62,000 nt of DNA from Gnetum montanum (lineage: Eukaryota; Streptophyta; Gnetopsida; Gnetales; Gnetaceae), in NCBI GenBank assembly GCA_015680685.1, contig MNCI01028403.1, positions 7,706 to 69,705 on the forward strand. Direction: 5' to 3'. Below are positions 1-10,398 of this stretch, piece after piece. The translations under genes and the position numbers were made by a program. The stretch's first letter is position 1, and each line of letters begins with the position of its first letter. The notes under the pieces are model-generated. The model ran no database searches. It had not been told where the DNA came from and saw only the letters and a program-made list of their open reading frames with translations.

Positions 1-185
1 GAATGAAAGAAAGGTTGACAAACAACACAAAAGGCTTTCTACCCTGCCGGATTTCAGAGAAATCATCTTTGCGACCGATCTACACCACACGATTGACCTT
101 AGACCTCCCTAGAGGTATTACGTCTACGGCCTAGGGTATAGATCTCTAAACAGGGTTACCCGGAATATTCGGATCGGAGCTTGAA

Positions 186-204
186 GGCCCTCCTTCTAGC
201 TCCA
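186..204 (-). other. Primer-binding site of element C
   Basis: On the minus strand the sequence reads TGGAGCTAGAAGGAGGGCC. It shares the core CTAGAAGGAGGGC with the site of element B (TGGCACTAGAAGGAGGG) and, with one change, with that of element D. It lies directly downstream of the LTR, as expected for a minus-strand primer site. I do not assign the tRNA. Confidence 0.6.
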
Positions 205-1032
205 GAAAATCGTAACGACGAAAAACGTCGGCAGCTGGAAATACCGACCGAAATTCCATGTACATAGCTTTAACCACAGATCCGCGCGAGGGCTAAGCTG
301 GAAAAACGAATCCGCAGTGCCCTGAACGGTCTTGTCGATCAGACAGGGACTTACGGGTTAGTAAAAGCGATAATGATTATGGATTTTTGCATGCGGTGAT
401 TCGGTGCGAGGGATCGTAAAACGGGAAGACAACGACGTAGATGGATCGCTCGAAGATAATGCCAAAACACCAAAAAGATGCTAATCAGGAGAGAGAAAAC
501 GTGTACGTCGCAAAGATCAAAGATCTATGTTTCAATGCTGGATCAGATGTATGCTTGTGTGTATATTACATTATAATGGGAGAAAACTCCCAACAACTGG
601 ATACAAAATGAGCACAAAACAACAAGAAAACTGTCTTGAACAGCAGTCTGATCTACCTTGTAGGCCCAAAGCTTAGGTGCAGGAATGGTCAAGCTCTGAA
701 GTCTGTCGATCTTTTGAACGATAGAACCTGCTAACTGGGCGAGACGACTCTGCGATTCCCGTTCTGCTTCTTTGCTTCGGGTGGATCTGTTGTTAGGGCT
801 CAGGGGTGCTGTGTTCTGTTCCTGCTAAAGGATGGTGTTTGCAGCGATTACCAAAGGTTGCTCTTGTTTCTCTGTTCAAGGCGATAAGTGTTCCCTTGCT
901 CAGAAAAATGCTCTTGTCCTCTTGATCTGCTGCCAACAAAGAAAGCGATAAGTGCTCTAGTGTTCTAGTTTGTTAACTTCTCCCTCGGCCAACTCCCCCA
1001 ATCTCCTCCTTTTGTATAGTTGTCAGCCGGGC

Positions 1033-1040
1033 CATTTATA
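1033..1040 (-). promoter_or_regulatory. TATA box of element C LTR
   Basis: The minus strand reads GCCTATAAATGG here. It is downstream of the dyad repeats in the direction of LTR transcription. Confidence 0.5.
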
Positions 1041-1125
1041 GGCTGCGACACGCGCAACCCTGATGATGTGGGCCCGAATGTTGCGGATCCTGTTGACACG
1101 ATTCTTTTAAGTCGAACTGCGACTA

Positions 1126-1704
1126 CGCACAACACGCTCATTTATGTGCTGTGCGTGTAAAGAGCAGGCCCATGATAGGCGTGTCTCGGATGCGTTTGCG
1201 CTCATTCGCGTTGTGTTGCGTGTATGAGCGTACTGATGCAAAGACAATGAGTTTAAGATCGTTTTACGCTCACCATGAAACTGTGCGTGGCAAAGCGTAA
1301 ATGTAAGGTACACTCACTACGCAGCCGTGCGTGGTGAAGCGTAAACAAAGTATAACTTACGTTCATCACACAACTGCGCGTGATAAAGCGTAAATAATGC
1401 ATAACTTACGTTTACCACGCAGCGGCGCGTGGTTGAGCGTAAGGAGCGTGCAACTTGAATTATGACCCACGCATTGGTACGCACCGCCGCGTAACGAGCG
1501 TAAAGGCCACTTATGTATGCGCCGCAAGAAAAAGTGCCAACCCGTCATACCTCTCTGGAATTTTTCCTTCAACTGTTTTGGAGCTTGTTACGCTCATTAC
1601 GTTGTCGTACGTGATGGAGCGTAAACTTGTCCTTGAACAAATTCGTCTTTAACTGTCTTGGAGCCTATTACGCTCATTACGTTGCCGTGCGTGATGGAGC
1701 GTAA
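1126..1704. repeat. Array of 37-bp dyad repeats in LTR U3
   Basis: Units of 37 bp end in GCGTAA and most begin TTACG, so each can fold on itself. Clear units lie at 1264-1300, 1308-1344, 1357-1393, 1406-1442, 1467-1503, 1588-1624 and 1668-1704, with weaker ones near 1126-1164 and 1195-1233. Start-to-start spacing is 44, 49, 49, 61, 121 and 80 bp. The last two units lie in a longer tandem block of about 80 bp that also repeats the text AACTGT(T/C)TTGGAGC. Unit centres carry GTGCGTG or a close variant. Confidence 0.75.
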
Positions 1705-1791
1705 ACTTGTCCTTAGACAGATTTGAGGCGCGTTCTTGCTCAGATTACGAATCTTCGCCTGAGGCCGACCCGTAATTTTCACGGTGTTTCA

Positions 1792-2405
1792 CCTGCCTCA
1801 ACTTAAGGAGAGCAACATCCAACTGGAGTTGGCAGACCAGTCCATCACCATTCCCTTGGGATTGGTGGAGGATGTTATTACCATTGTGTGTGGTTGGTCC
1901 TACCCAGCAGACTTTCTAGTGATCGATGTTAACAACAACGAAGGGGACTACCCAATTATAATGGGAAGGGCATGGCTAAGTACAGTAGACACATGCCTTA
2001 GGATCCGTGATCTTTCCTTGGAAATCTCTAAGATAAACATATGTGGAAATATCGAGAAGAGGATAGTTCCATGCATCACATACAGTGATTCATCGGGTGA
2101 TGACACGGAGGAAATGTCTCCATGTCACAGGTGTGCCCAGGAAACTCTGCAACAAAGATGCCTGTATGTAGCAACCACACAAGAAGTAGTAGACACCCCG
2201 TGGTTGACAGCTTCTCGTAGGGGCAAACAAATATGCATGGAACGAACTGAGGAAACTCATGCCAACAACCGTGGCATAGATACATTGGAACGTGAGCGTC
2301 GCCAACTTCCAACCCTGAATTTAAGATCATCAATTGGGAGAAGTTGGGCACTGCTTAGAAATTCAAATATGCGCTCACGATTTCAGATCTCTTCCTTAAA
2401 ACTCA
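1792..2405 (+). pseudogene. Athila copy 1 protease C-terminal part and linker
   Basis: The open frame spans 1784-2434, but its first codons lie in the LTR of element C. The first about 70 residues match the C-terminal half of a retropepsin domain, with ADQSITIPLG and the flap-distal GDYPIIMGRAWL motif. The catalytic D-S-G motif is lost to the left. The matching stretch of copy 2 (45520-46030) still has it. After protease comes a linker with CHRC and RRGKQ that copies 2 and 3 also contain. Near 2380 the frame jumps into the 3' non-coding region, so all of RT, RNase H and integrase is missing. The intact frame is probably chance preservation in a dead copy. Confidence 0.65.
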
Positions 2406-3960
2406 GTCATGGGGGAGATGGCCACCTATGCTGATCATATGGGGCCCTCAGTTCTTTTCAGTTTTTGTTTTACACATTTTTTTTACTACGTTTTTGTTTT
2501 ATACATTTTTGTTTTACAAATTTCTTTAACTTTTCTAATTTTTTATTTTACAACATCGTTATACTTTTCCATTTTGTGTGTGTGTGTGTGTGCCATCCAT
2601 CATGTAAGGTCATCACCCAATTAGTGTTCGGACCGATGGGATGAATTGTTTTTCATTAATTGCTAATGTTTGGTTTTTACCTTTAAGTTACATTGTTGAT
2701 ACTAAGGTATGTTCTTTTGATATGGCAGGCAATGAGATCACTTCATCCATCCATCCATCAAGTCTATGGTTTCCCTTGGCTTGGAAATGTACAGTTCCCT
2801 TCCAATAAGAACTTTAACGAACTGGTGACTGGGCATTTCTCAAACTAAGGAAGGACTCAAGGATTGCAAAGGGTGTGACTTCAAGGGAACTTGATGCTTT
2901 TGTGTTGGTAATTCACTTGGGTGCTTGGATGTTTTCTTCTTGAGTTTTCTTACTGTTCCGATGCAACCCAATAATCGGAAGCTGAGACAATAAAAATAAA
3001 GAAGTCTTTGCATGGTGTGGTCCCCAAGCATAAAAATATAAAACAAAAAAAAACCAAAAGTGAGGATTCAAAGCACACCCCTTAGAAGGAATAAAAAAAT
3101 TGGGCTGCAAGCATTAGTTAAGGAACCAAAGTGTTCCCTCTAACTAAGGCCCTTCTCACTTCCCGTTCTCCCCTGTGTTTCATCGGAATGGTGGTGGCTC
3201 TCGAAGGTGCATCCTTGTTATTCAAGTGGATGATTTAACCAACTGCATTGATGCGAGGTCATTGGAAGTGGTTGGTTTGAGCCTGGAGTTGGAATGAGAC
3301 TTGCCAAGTCACATTAATCATGTAACACACAAGGGGTTGTACACCACCTTGTTCTTGGGATTCCATTCCATCCTCTTCTCTCCATCCTTCTCTCCATTGT
3401 TCACCTCATTCCGGTTGTATCATTAGTATATACTTTGGTTAATGCTTTGTTTTCTTGTTGGTAAATTCTAGCGGTTAAGACTTTAACTCTTGTTCCACTG
3501 GACATTCCCAGAGCCTACGAACTCTTTGAATGTGGGATTGTCAGGGCATCAAGGGTAGGAGCCTACTTTGGGGAGGACCCACTAACATTCCTATTTGGAA
3601 CATTAGTTAACTTCTTTCCCTTAACATTTTTGCAATTAATTTTCTTTTTGTTCATTTCCATCTTGACATCCACTGTACTGATGCCATAGTTGTCCCTTTT
3701 TACCTATCTTTCTTACTCCTTTTCTTTCTCCATTCTAACACTACTGGAGGCTCACGATTAGTCATGGGGGTATGGGGCCCACTTTTTTCAATTTTCTCCT
3801 ATGCCCCGAACTTTTTGATTTTCTTTCTAACCCCTACACCTTCAGTAGCCATCATCTACATTTTCCTCGATCCATATGAACCATACCACAACTTAGGCAA
3901 CGAACCTTCCCCAAAGCAAGGTATTACCCTTGCTAATATATGATTGTGTTGTGTGTGCAG
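2406..3960 (+). other. Athila copy 1: 3' non-coding region
   Basis: This interval matches 46605-48712 of copy 2 and, inverted, 56764-58870 of copy 3. Shared landmarks include the block near 2410 (AGATGGCCA), the TCTTTGCATGGT block at 3004 and the AAAGCACACC block. It holds a (TG)n run at 2575-2592. A polypurine-like AGTCATGGGGG occurs at about 2405 and again at about 3762. The last bases, GTTGTGTGTGCAG, form a good 3' splice site directly before an ATG at 3961. Confidence 0.6.
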
Positions 3961-4047
3961 ATGGCAATCATACAACAACGAAATGCATCTGGAGCAAACA
4001 CTTGGAATGGAGTAGCACTGAAGCAGCTATGCAAGGAGCTGGATTGA
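3961..4047 (+). pseudogene. Athila copy 1: remnant of third ORF
   Basis: Twenty-eight codons from an ATG that directly follows a splice-acceptor-like tract, beginning MAIIQQRNASG. In copies 2 and 3 the corresponding ATG starts MAPKGKHT and opens a region of about 2.8 kb. Here nearly all of that ORF is deleted, and only about 0.3 kb separates the stop from the polypurine tract. The correspondence rests on position and the shared acceptor-ATG arrangement, not on residue similarity beyond the first codons. Confidence 0.45.
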
Positions 4048-4330
4048 TAATGCACTTACAGATGGACAACAAAAGGTGTAATCTAGGCGTTGGTAGCAGC
4101 AAGACTCTTCTCTCATCTTCTCTTCTATTCTCTCTCCTCTTTTCTCTCAGCTGCCAAATGTGGCCTGATGTCATTGTAATAAGGTGTTCCCCCTTCTTTT
4201 CATGAACACCAATTGTGTCAAGTCTTATAATAAAGAACCGTTCACATGCCATCCGATTAGTTCCATTTCCCTCAATAATCCCATACCTGCCTGATATCAT
4301 TGTAAGTAACTCGAGGACGAGTTTTCATTC

Positions 4331-4343
4331 AGTCATGGGGGTA
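4331..4343 (+). other. Polypurine tract, Athila copy 1
   Basis: AGTCATGGGGGTA directly precedes the LTR start TGATGAG. The same arrangement precedes the 3' LTR of copy 2 (51761-51772). Confidence 0.7.
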
Positions 4344-4398
4344 TGATGAGACACGACATGCATATTTCCGCAATATCGCGTACACGATATCACTGCTG

Positions 4399-4434
4399 CC
4401 GCGATATCGCGGTCAACCGCCATATCTATAAATA
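4399..4434 (+). promoter_or_regulatory. LTR core promoter with palindrome and TATA box
   Basis: CCGCGATATCGCGG (4399-4412) is a perfect 14-bp palindrome, preceded by partial copies of ATATCGCG at about 4371. TATAAATA is at 4427-4434. The LTRs of copies 2 and 3 keep the TATA box but have different upstream sequence rich in CATTGATGGGG-like words. Confidence 0.6.
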
Positions 4435-4675
4435 AGAGGCAGCACTCCCTTCATTTCCCAATCCTAGCTAGAAGTAGCGAAGCTCTGGCAGTTTGAACAC
4501 TCCAGAGTTAGAATTTTTCCCATGTTCCGGTAGTAGGAGTCATAGAGTGAACGGCTCTTTATTCGAGCAACTTTGTAACCTGAACACAAGTTGTGTATGG
4601 CAATAAAGACGAACTTGATTGGATAAACCTTGCAGTACATGGTTTTATTTATTGTTATTTATTGCTTTCTTAGTG

Positions 4676-5010
4676 CGTACGAGTACGACTTGATTACGAG
4701 CATCTACGGATGTGTATGGCTAACCAAGGAATCGACTGCTCGTCGCAACGCATGAGTACGACTTGATTACGAGCATTGGATTGCTTGGTAACCCAGTAGC
4801 GTATTTCAGGATCTGCGCTTGGTAATTCCAGTGGTAGTCCAATGTGTACGGCTAGTCAAGGAATCGACTACTCATCGCTAGGCTAGAACGTGTGATAAGT
4901 ACGACTTGGTTACGAGCACCCACGGGTGTGTATGGCTAGCCAAGGAATCGGCTGCTTATTACATTTAGGCTAAATAGGTGCCTCAGTACGACCACTTCGA
5001 GCACTTGCGT
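4676..5010 (+). repeat. Diverged internal repeats in Athila copy 1 LTR
   Basis: The word GTACGACTTGATTACGAGCA occurs at about 4683 and 4756, with a variant at 4899. The word GGCTAACCAAGGAATCGACT or a near copy occurs at about 4718, 4850 and 4937. They alternate, so this is a composite repeat of two alternating words. Confidence 0.65.
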
Positions 5011-5383
5011 TACGTGTGGTGATCCCAGTAACGATTAGTGTTTGGTAAGCCACAGTTGCATAGTTTAGGGTGTGTCCGGTAAGTGGGAATGGATGATGAC
5101 GCTAGTTAATTTAGACTTAGGACATTAGTTAGAATTAGCTTAGTTTCTCAACCCTTTCCCTCATAGCTTAGGAGATAAACATGAAAATACCAAAAAAATC
5201 ATATACCTCAGACTTGCTTAACCATACACCATGACACATACAAGCAAGCCTGGGAAGACAACAAACGATTAACCCCAAGTGTTTCTTGTGGCGTTAAGGC
5301 ATTTATTCTGCAGAGTTCGATCGGATCACGCGTACACGCTCGTATTCGTATGGTTGAGTGTAGGGGTACCTCGCCACTCATCA

Positions 5384-8300
5384 ATCTCCCTTCAAAATAA
5401 GGATTAAAGGCAGATCTCTTGAATTTGAACTTGCCATTTGCATATGTACCAGCACTATAATCCATGTTTTCATCATCGAACACTATATCACATATTCACT
5501 CCAAGATAAGATCCAAAATTTTGTTTGGAAGGCTTTTCCAAGATGTTATCATAGCATCCTAACCCAATCTATCATTGGCACGCTTCAAGCATGTCTAACA
5601 TCAAGAATGCTTGCTTGAGTACTTGAACAAGTGGAGGATGGGTTGGGAAGCCAACTTGAAGATAATCCTTCGTAAACACATTTCATGCTAACTACTTCAA
5701 CATGGTCCATTGCAACTGTTGTGTTCCATTTATGGTGAAGGATGATCTACATTCACCTTTCATAGCATGTCCTTATCTCTCCAAGAGGTGGGACAAGAAA
5801 CACTTTATATGCATTTAGTCTAGGGAAGTATGTTGATTCACCTCTAAGGACAAAAACTATCATATGTTTCTAGAAAAAATCTAGGTTCCTAGAATTTGAA
5901 ATTCCTGCCATACCAAGAATAACCACAACTCATGATCAACACATCTCATTGAAGTTTTCAATAGGAAGGAAAGATCCTCATCAAGAGGTTCCTCTCGTAA
6001 GTAGGTGCAATAACTTAACTACTTTGTATCCCTTCTACATGCCAGAGTAGATCACATAACCAACACAACCATATTGTTCAATCGCTACCTATCGAGAATA
6101 ACATAGATTCGTAGGTCTTACCCACATTGTATTCTACTTCAAGGATTGACTTAAAAAGCTAAAGAGTTCATCCCAAAACTTTCATAGAGAGAAGTTCTAT
6201 TTCACCATAGGACATCTAGGTTTTTATTTCATAATACCTAGTCCATTCCATTTACCAAAATTGTGGTGGTCAAGGCTACATTACTACCTATTACTAGCAT
6301 ACACAAACCAACAATCTCATGAGTCATCAAGAATAGTTTACCCATAGGAGGACTAGGAGCTTGAGACAATTTGAAATTACAACAAATGGGTATTACCAAC
6401 ATCAACTACCAACTTATAACAATCCATGATTCAAACTTGAAGGATTTACAATAAGGGAGGTCTACCAGAGGATCCCAAACCAAAAAGTCCCTCTGGAGCC
6501 CCAAAATTGGGAGAGAGCACATGAGATCACACCTTACTTATAAGAAAATATGTATATGTTTCAAACGTATGTCAACCACATGGTCTCAGAATAGAGATTC
6601 CTTGAATTTAAATGTGATAAAAATATCCTATCTTTAAAAAATAGTCCCAAAAGTTTAGGCAATTGGGACCACTACTAGAAACAAGTTCAAAACATTAATT
6701 GCTTTTGAATCCCATGTATAAGAACAACTATCTTGATACAACCTGCATTGTTCTACCAACAACTAAATAAAGTGTCCATCAAAATGGAAAATAGACCATG
6801 CTATATGGCTAGCGAATCACTATGAAATAGAGTGCATGGTCATGTTGTTCCATCATAGAGGTTGGAACACTAAAATAAACAAGGATACACTAGAGAGATG
6901 AGGTGATACACCATAGTCCATAAAAGTGTTAAGAGATCCAAGTCATGAGAGCTCAAGATTGAGTATTTTTTAGCACACAGAGATCCATAATGTAGGGCGT
7001 TCAAGAGAAATCAACAATTTGAGTAATTATAACATCATTTGTTCAAGGATAGACCACCATTCTAATGCTTGCAAAATTGCCCAAAGATCATAGTCAATGA
7101 TGGGAGAAGGAGCCTAGGTACTAATACCCAGAAATTATCACTACACTATGAGTGGTCATGACAACATCACATTTGATTTGAATAATTAGCCTACCATTGC
7201 AATTACATGGTCACCATGAACCACCTGCTCTCAAGAACAAGTTCATTAATAAATTGTTTCAATTTAGGCTACACTCCACTGTCAACCACCTGTGAATAGA
7301 ATTTTTGCTAATCAATAAAACTAAAAGGTAGAGTCCCATAACTTATTCTATCTTGAGAATGACCACTAAAGGACATACCATCATGGCATGCCAAGATCAC
7401 CTAGAAAACAAAGCATCAGTTTCATAGCATCATGGAAAAGGACATGCCATGGCCTCGTTATTAAAACACTATTTACAAAATAGGATTTTCCATAGAGCTT
7501 TTAGAAGATCTGATATCAAGGAACAATGATCACTTTCAAGACATTGAGAGAAGGTGCTACAAGGATAAGCATAGGGAAATACTATACATTAAGGTTGGCC
7601 TTGTTATAGAGTGTGGCACAAGCTTACAATAAGGAAACAAATGATCCACATAGGAAAACAACATCTAACACTTTTGCATGCATGATCTATCAAGGATAAA
7701 TACATCACGACATTACAATATTACATACACGAAGGTATGAATGCATTTGGTAAGCATAATAAATGACATTCTGGAATGATACGAAGGCCTAGAAGGATAT
7801 AGCAGAAACTACTCGAGCCCATCCTAAGCTGAAAGGTTTAGGCCACTAGGAGTAATACCAAAGCTACATCATGATATTTTGAGAAAAAATGCGTATCTTT
7901 CTTTGCACATACATAGATAATTGAAGCACTTAATCCACTTTAAGACTGCCATTGAAAATAAATAAACTGGGACACAAATACAATGATTGAATAACATAGA
8001 ATTCCATTTGAGAATTCATCACCTACCACAATGGGACCTTAAGGCATTGGCCACTTCTAGGCCATTAGTATCTGGCATGGTCAAGGATAGTATTTTATGC
8101 CATCTACTAATCCAATATTTGTAGGGATCTAGAATGGACCACCATCTTGTATTAGTGTCCATCTAGAACTGAGAGGCAAACAAATCATGATGTACAAGCT
8201 GCTCAATAACAACAAGTGTATTGATAAATCCACAAACCAATGTCAAGATTCTGAGTCCATGTAACCAATTCATTGGGGTCTTGAGGACACATATCTTTCC

Positions 8301-10398
8301 CATAGACATAGTGCTCACAAAATCAACTAAGGTCTTCGCCATCTGCACCTTTGTATCTATGCTACCTACAAGGCTAAGATAATAGCTAGGGAATAGAAGA
8401 GTTAGTAGGAACATGATTAGCACATCAACCTCATACATAACCATCAAGCATGATGACAACAACATACAAATAATAGTCTCATAATACCATAGAGAGCAAG
8501 ATCTGAATATCATGCATTGAGAATAATCATGCAAAACTTGATAGATCAATTAGCTACACTCACATAAAATAATTTACCATGAGACATACTAAGAGAAAGA
8601 ATTGGAACACTCTCAAAAATCTAGAGATCCACATACAACAAATGTTCCTAGCCACTAACATTGGTTTCCACCAGGATCAAAGTCTCAATAAATCCACAAG
8701 AGGTATAAGTACTAGAAAATCATCATCTCATCTTGAAACATAAAGAAGGAGACTAAGATCTAGGCAACAATAGGTTTCAACAAGAACCAATAATAGAATG
8801 ACCTGCTCCAAAAGGTCTTCAAATCAAAATGTTTAAAAGAAGTAATGCCATGAAATCCCCAGGCAACACAACTAGCTCAAATGAGAAAATGCAATACTCG
8901 AAAGATCCGTAACAAGGGAAACCATACCCAAATCATAAGAGGTTATCAAAACAAGGACCACAACAATTTGGTCTCCAGATGATACACATGGCTTCAAAAT
9001 GCATCCTTAACAAATCCCAACAACAAGTCATAACCCAACATAGAGCAAAAAGCCTTGTATTAATAAAACATAGACATAACAAGAGGGATGCACATGAAGA
9101 ACTAAAAAATTACAATTGAAGAAAGACATTCCTACACAACTAGATAAACATAGAACCACAAACACGAGCATAAGTAAGTCTACTGGTGAAATTCTTAATC
9201 CAACAAGAAGAAGGCTCACTAGGAGCATATGTCTAAAGGCCCTCCATCTTGAGGTACTTGGAAACTAGCATGTTCCAGCTTGTAATTCCCACACTCACTA
9301 TATCTAAGGTAAGTGGGGGTGTAAGGATACCACATCTTGCACAATCCTATCAATGCTATATCAAAATATGTCATATGGGTGGAGATTGAAGTGGACATTA
9401 GGACCAATTCATCCCAAATGAATCACTAAAGATCGGAGATGAAAGCTCCTCCAACAACAATTTATAGGTTTTCAATAGAACTCTCATCAGCCATATCAAA
9501 GTAAAACCATAGCTAGTCCCACCACAAGTAAATCAGTGGAGGACAACATCACAACACAAGCACATACATCCTATAGCAAGAACAATATACAAGGGTTGCT
9601 AACACTGTAGCATTGGCTCCATAATGAAAATCTTACAAGAGTCTTACCATAAGGTGACTCCTTGAAGAATACATGAGGATATGATCCTATATCGCCAAGA
9701 TATATAACTAGAAAGATGGGTAAGAAACCTTGAAGGCATAACAACACAAGAGAATATCATGCTTTTCACAACATGATACAATAAATTCTTTGATATCATA
9801 TGTAACAATGTTTCCTTGATGTTTTCTAACACCCTAAGGAATCCCCTTAGATCTAATGGATTGGGGGTGGTAGAGTTAGGGAATACACTTCTAAACAAGC
9901 ATAGCAATCCTTCTGATACTTAGAAGGGTGCATGTGGCACAACTTTGTAACAAGAGATAGTACACCTTTAGGAGAACCTCTAAAATCCAAATGAGGACTT
10001 AGTGAACAAGTACACATGCAACCTTATAAACATCATTGGTGGAAGGTGAGATGATGTATCTACAAGGGGTGCCTCATCCCTAGACCCCTCATGATCTAGT
10101 ACAAGGTTTAACAGAGCATTGCATTAGAACTTTCTAATCCTGGCTACTTACATTTCTGTGATCATCACAAAATCAATCCCATGTATTTTTCCAAGTGACG
10201 ATAAGTATGAAGAGGACTAAGAAGGGGAGTAACAGAAGGGAGTCTTACTTCTTGCTTGGTATTGCCAAAAGGGATGGGTTTTCTAACACTTAAGTATCAC
10301 TCAAGGACATGTCAAAGTGCTCCATGACCCCTGAACCATGGGGAGGAACCAGGGAAGCCTCTACCCTAAGACCTCTTTCACATTTTGAGCCTATTTAT
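5384..10398. other. No recognisable gene (about 5 kb)
   Basis: AT-rich sequence without tandem structure or LTR signals that I can identify. Reading frames on both strands are short. In a minus-strand stretch that I translated by hand (about 6.4-6.9 kb) stops occur about once every 20 codons, which is what random sequence gives. The longest frames, such as 8163-8549 on the minus strand, have no recognisable domain. Confidence 0.6.

Larger units (their letters stand above)
1..1791 (-). mobile_element. Element C: 5' end of a Tat-like LTR retrotransposon
   Basis: Read on the minus strand this is an LTR, then a primer-binding site, then the start of an internal region that runs off the left edge of the window. 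The LTR begins at 1791 with TGAAACACC, nearly the same start as the LTRs of element D (40814 and 24067). The plus-strand protease frame of Athila copy 1 is interrupted here, so C appears to have inserted into that older element. No coding sequence of C is inside the window: the 185 internal bases left of the primer site are untranslated leader as far as I can see. The family assignment rests on the primer site and the LTR start shared with D. Confidence 0.6.
210..1791 (-). repeat. 5' LTR of element C
   Basis: About 1.58 kb. The start TGAAACACCG at 1791 is clear. The other end is taken from the primer site and is uncertain by several bases, because no clean CA is present there. A TATA box (1033-1040, minus strand) lies 86 bp beyond the array of dyad repeats (1126-1704), so the array sits in the U3 region upstream of transcription. 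The mate LTR is outside the window. Confidence 0.55.
1792..5383 (+). mobile_element. Athila-like LTR retrotransposon copy 1 (3' part)
   Basis: This is the 3' part of an element of the same family as the copies at 42430-52666 and 52811-62000. It has, in order, the end of protease, a linker, a large deletion removing RT, RNase H and integrase, a 3' non-coding region, a remnant of the third ORF, a polypurine tract and a 3' LTR. Its left side is cut by element C. The Athila assignment comes from copies 2 and 3, which show a tRNA-Asp-type primer site and Athila-like RT motifs. Confidence 0.7.
4344..5383 (+). repeat. 3' LTR of Athila copy 1
   Basis: 1040 bp with perfect 7-bp inverted ends, TGATGAG and CTCATCA. 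Its end GGGGTACCTCGCCACTCATCA recurs at the ends of the LTRs of copy 2 at 42821 and 52666. A TATA box lies at 4427-4434, with a perfect 14-bp palindrome at 4399-4412 just upstream. The middle carries diverged internal repeats (4676-5010). The 5-bp flank after the LTR is atctc. The matching 5' flank is outside the window, so a target-site duplication cannot be checked. Confidence 0.8.

Noticed and set aside
1784-1791. Start codon of the protease frame at 1784
   Set aside because: The ATG lies in the LTR of element C, so it is not the start of the Athila protein.
8163-8549. Minus-strand frame of 128 codons
   Set aside because: No recognisable domain, hydrophobic low-complexity composition and stop-rich flanks. 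It is of a length expected by chance in AT-rich DNA.
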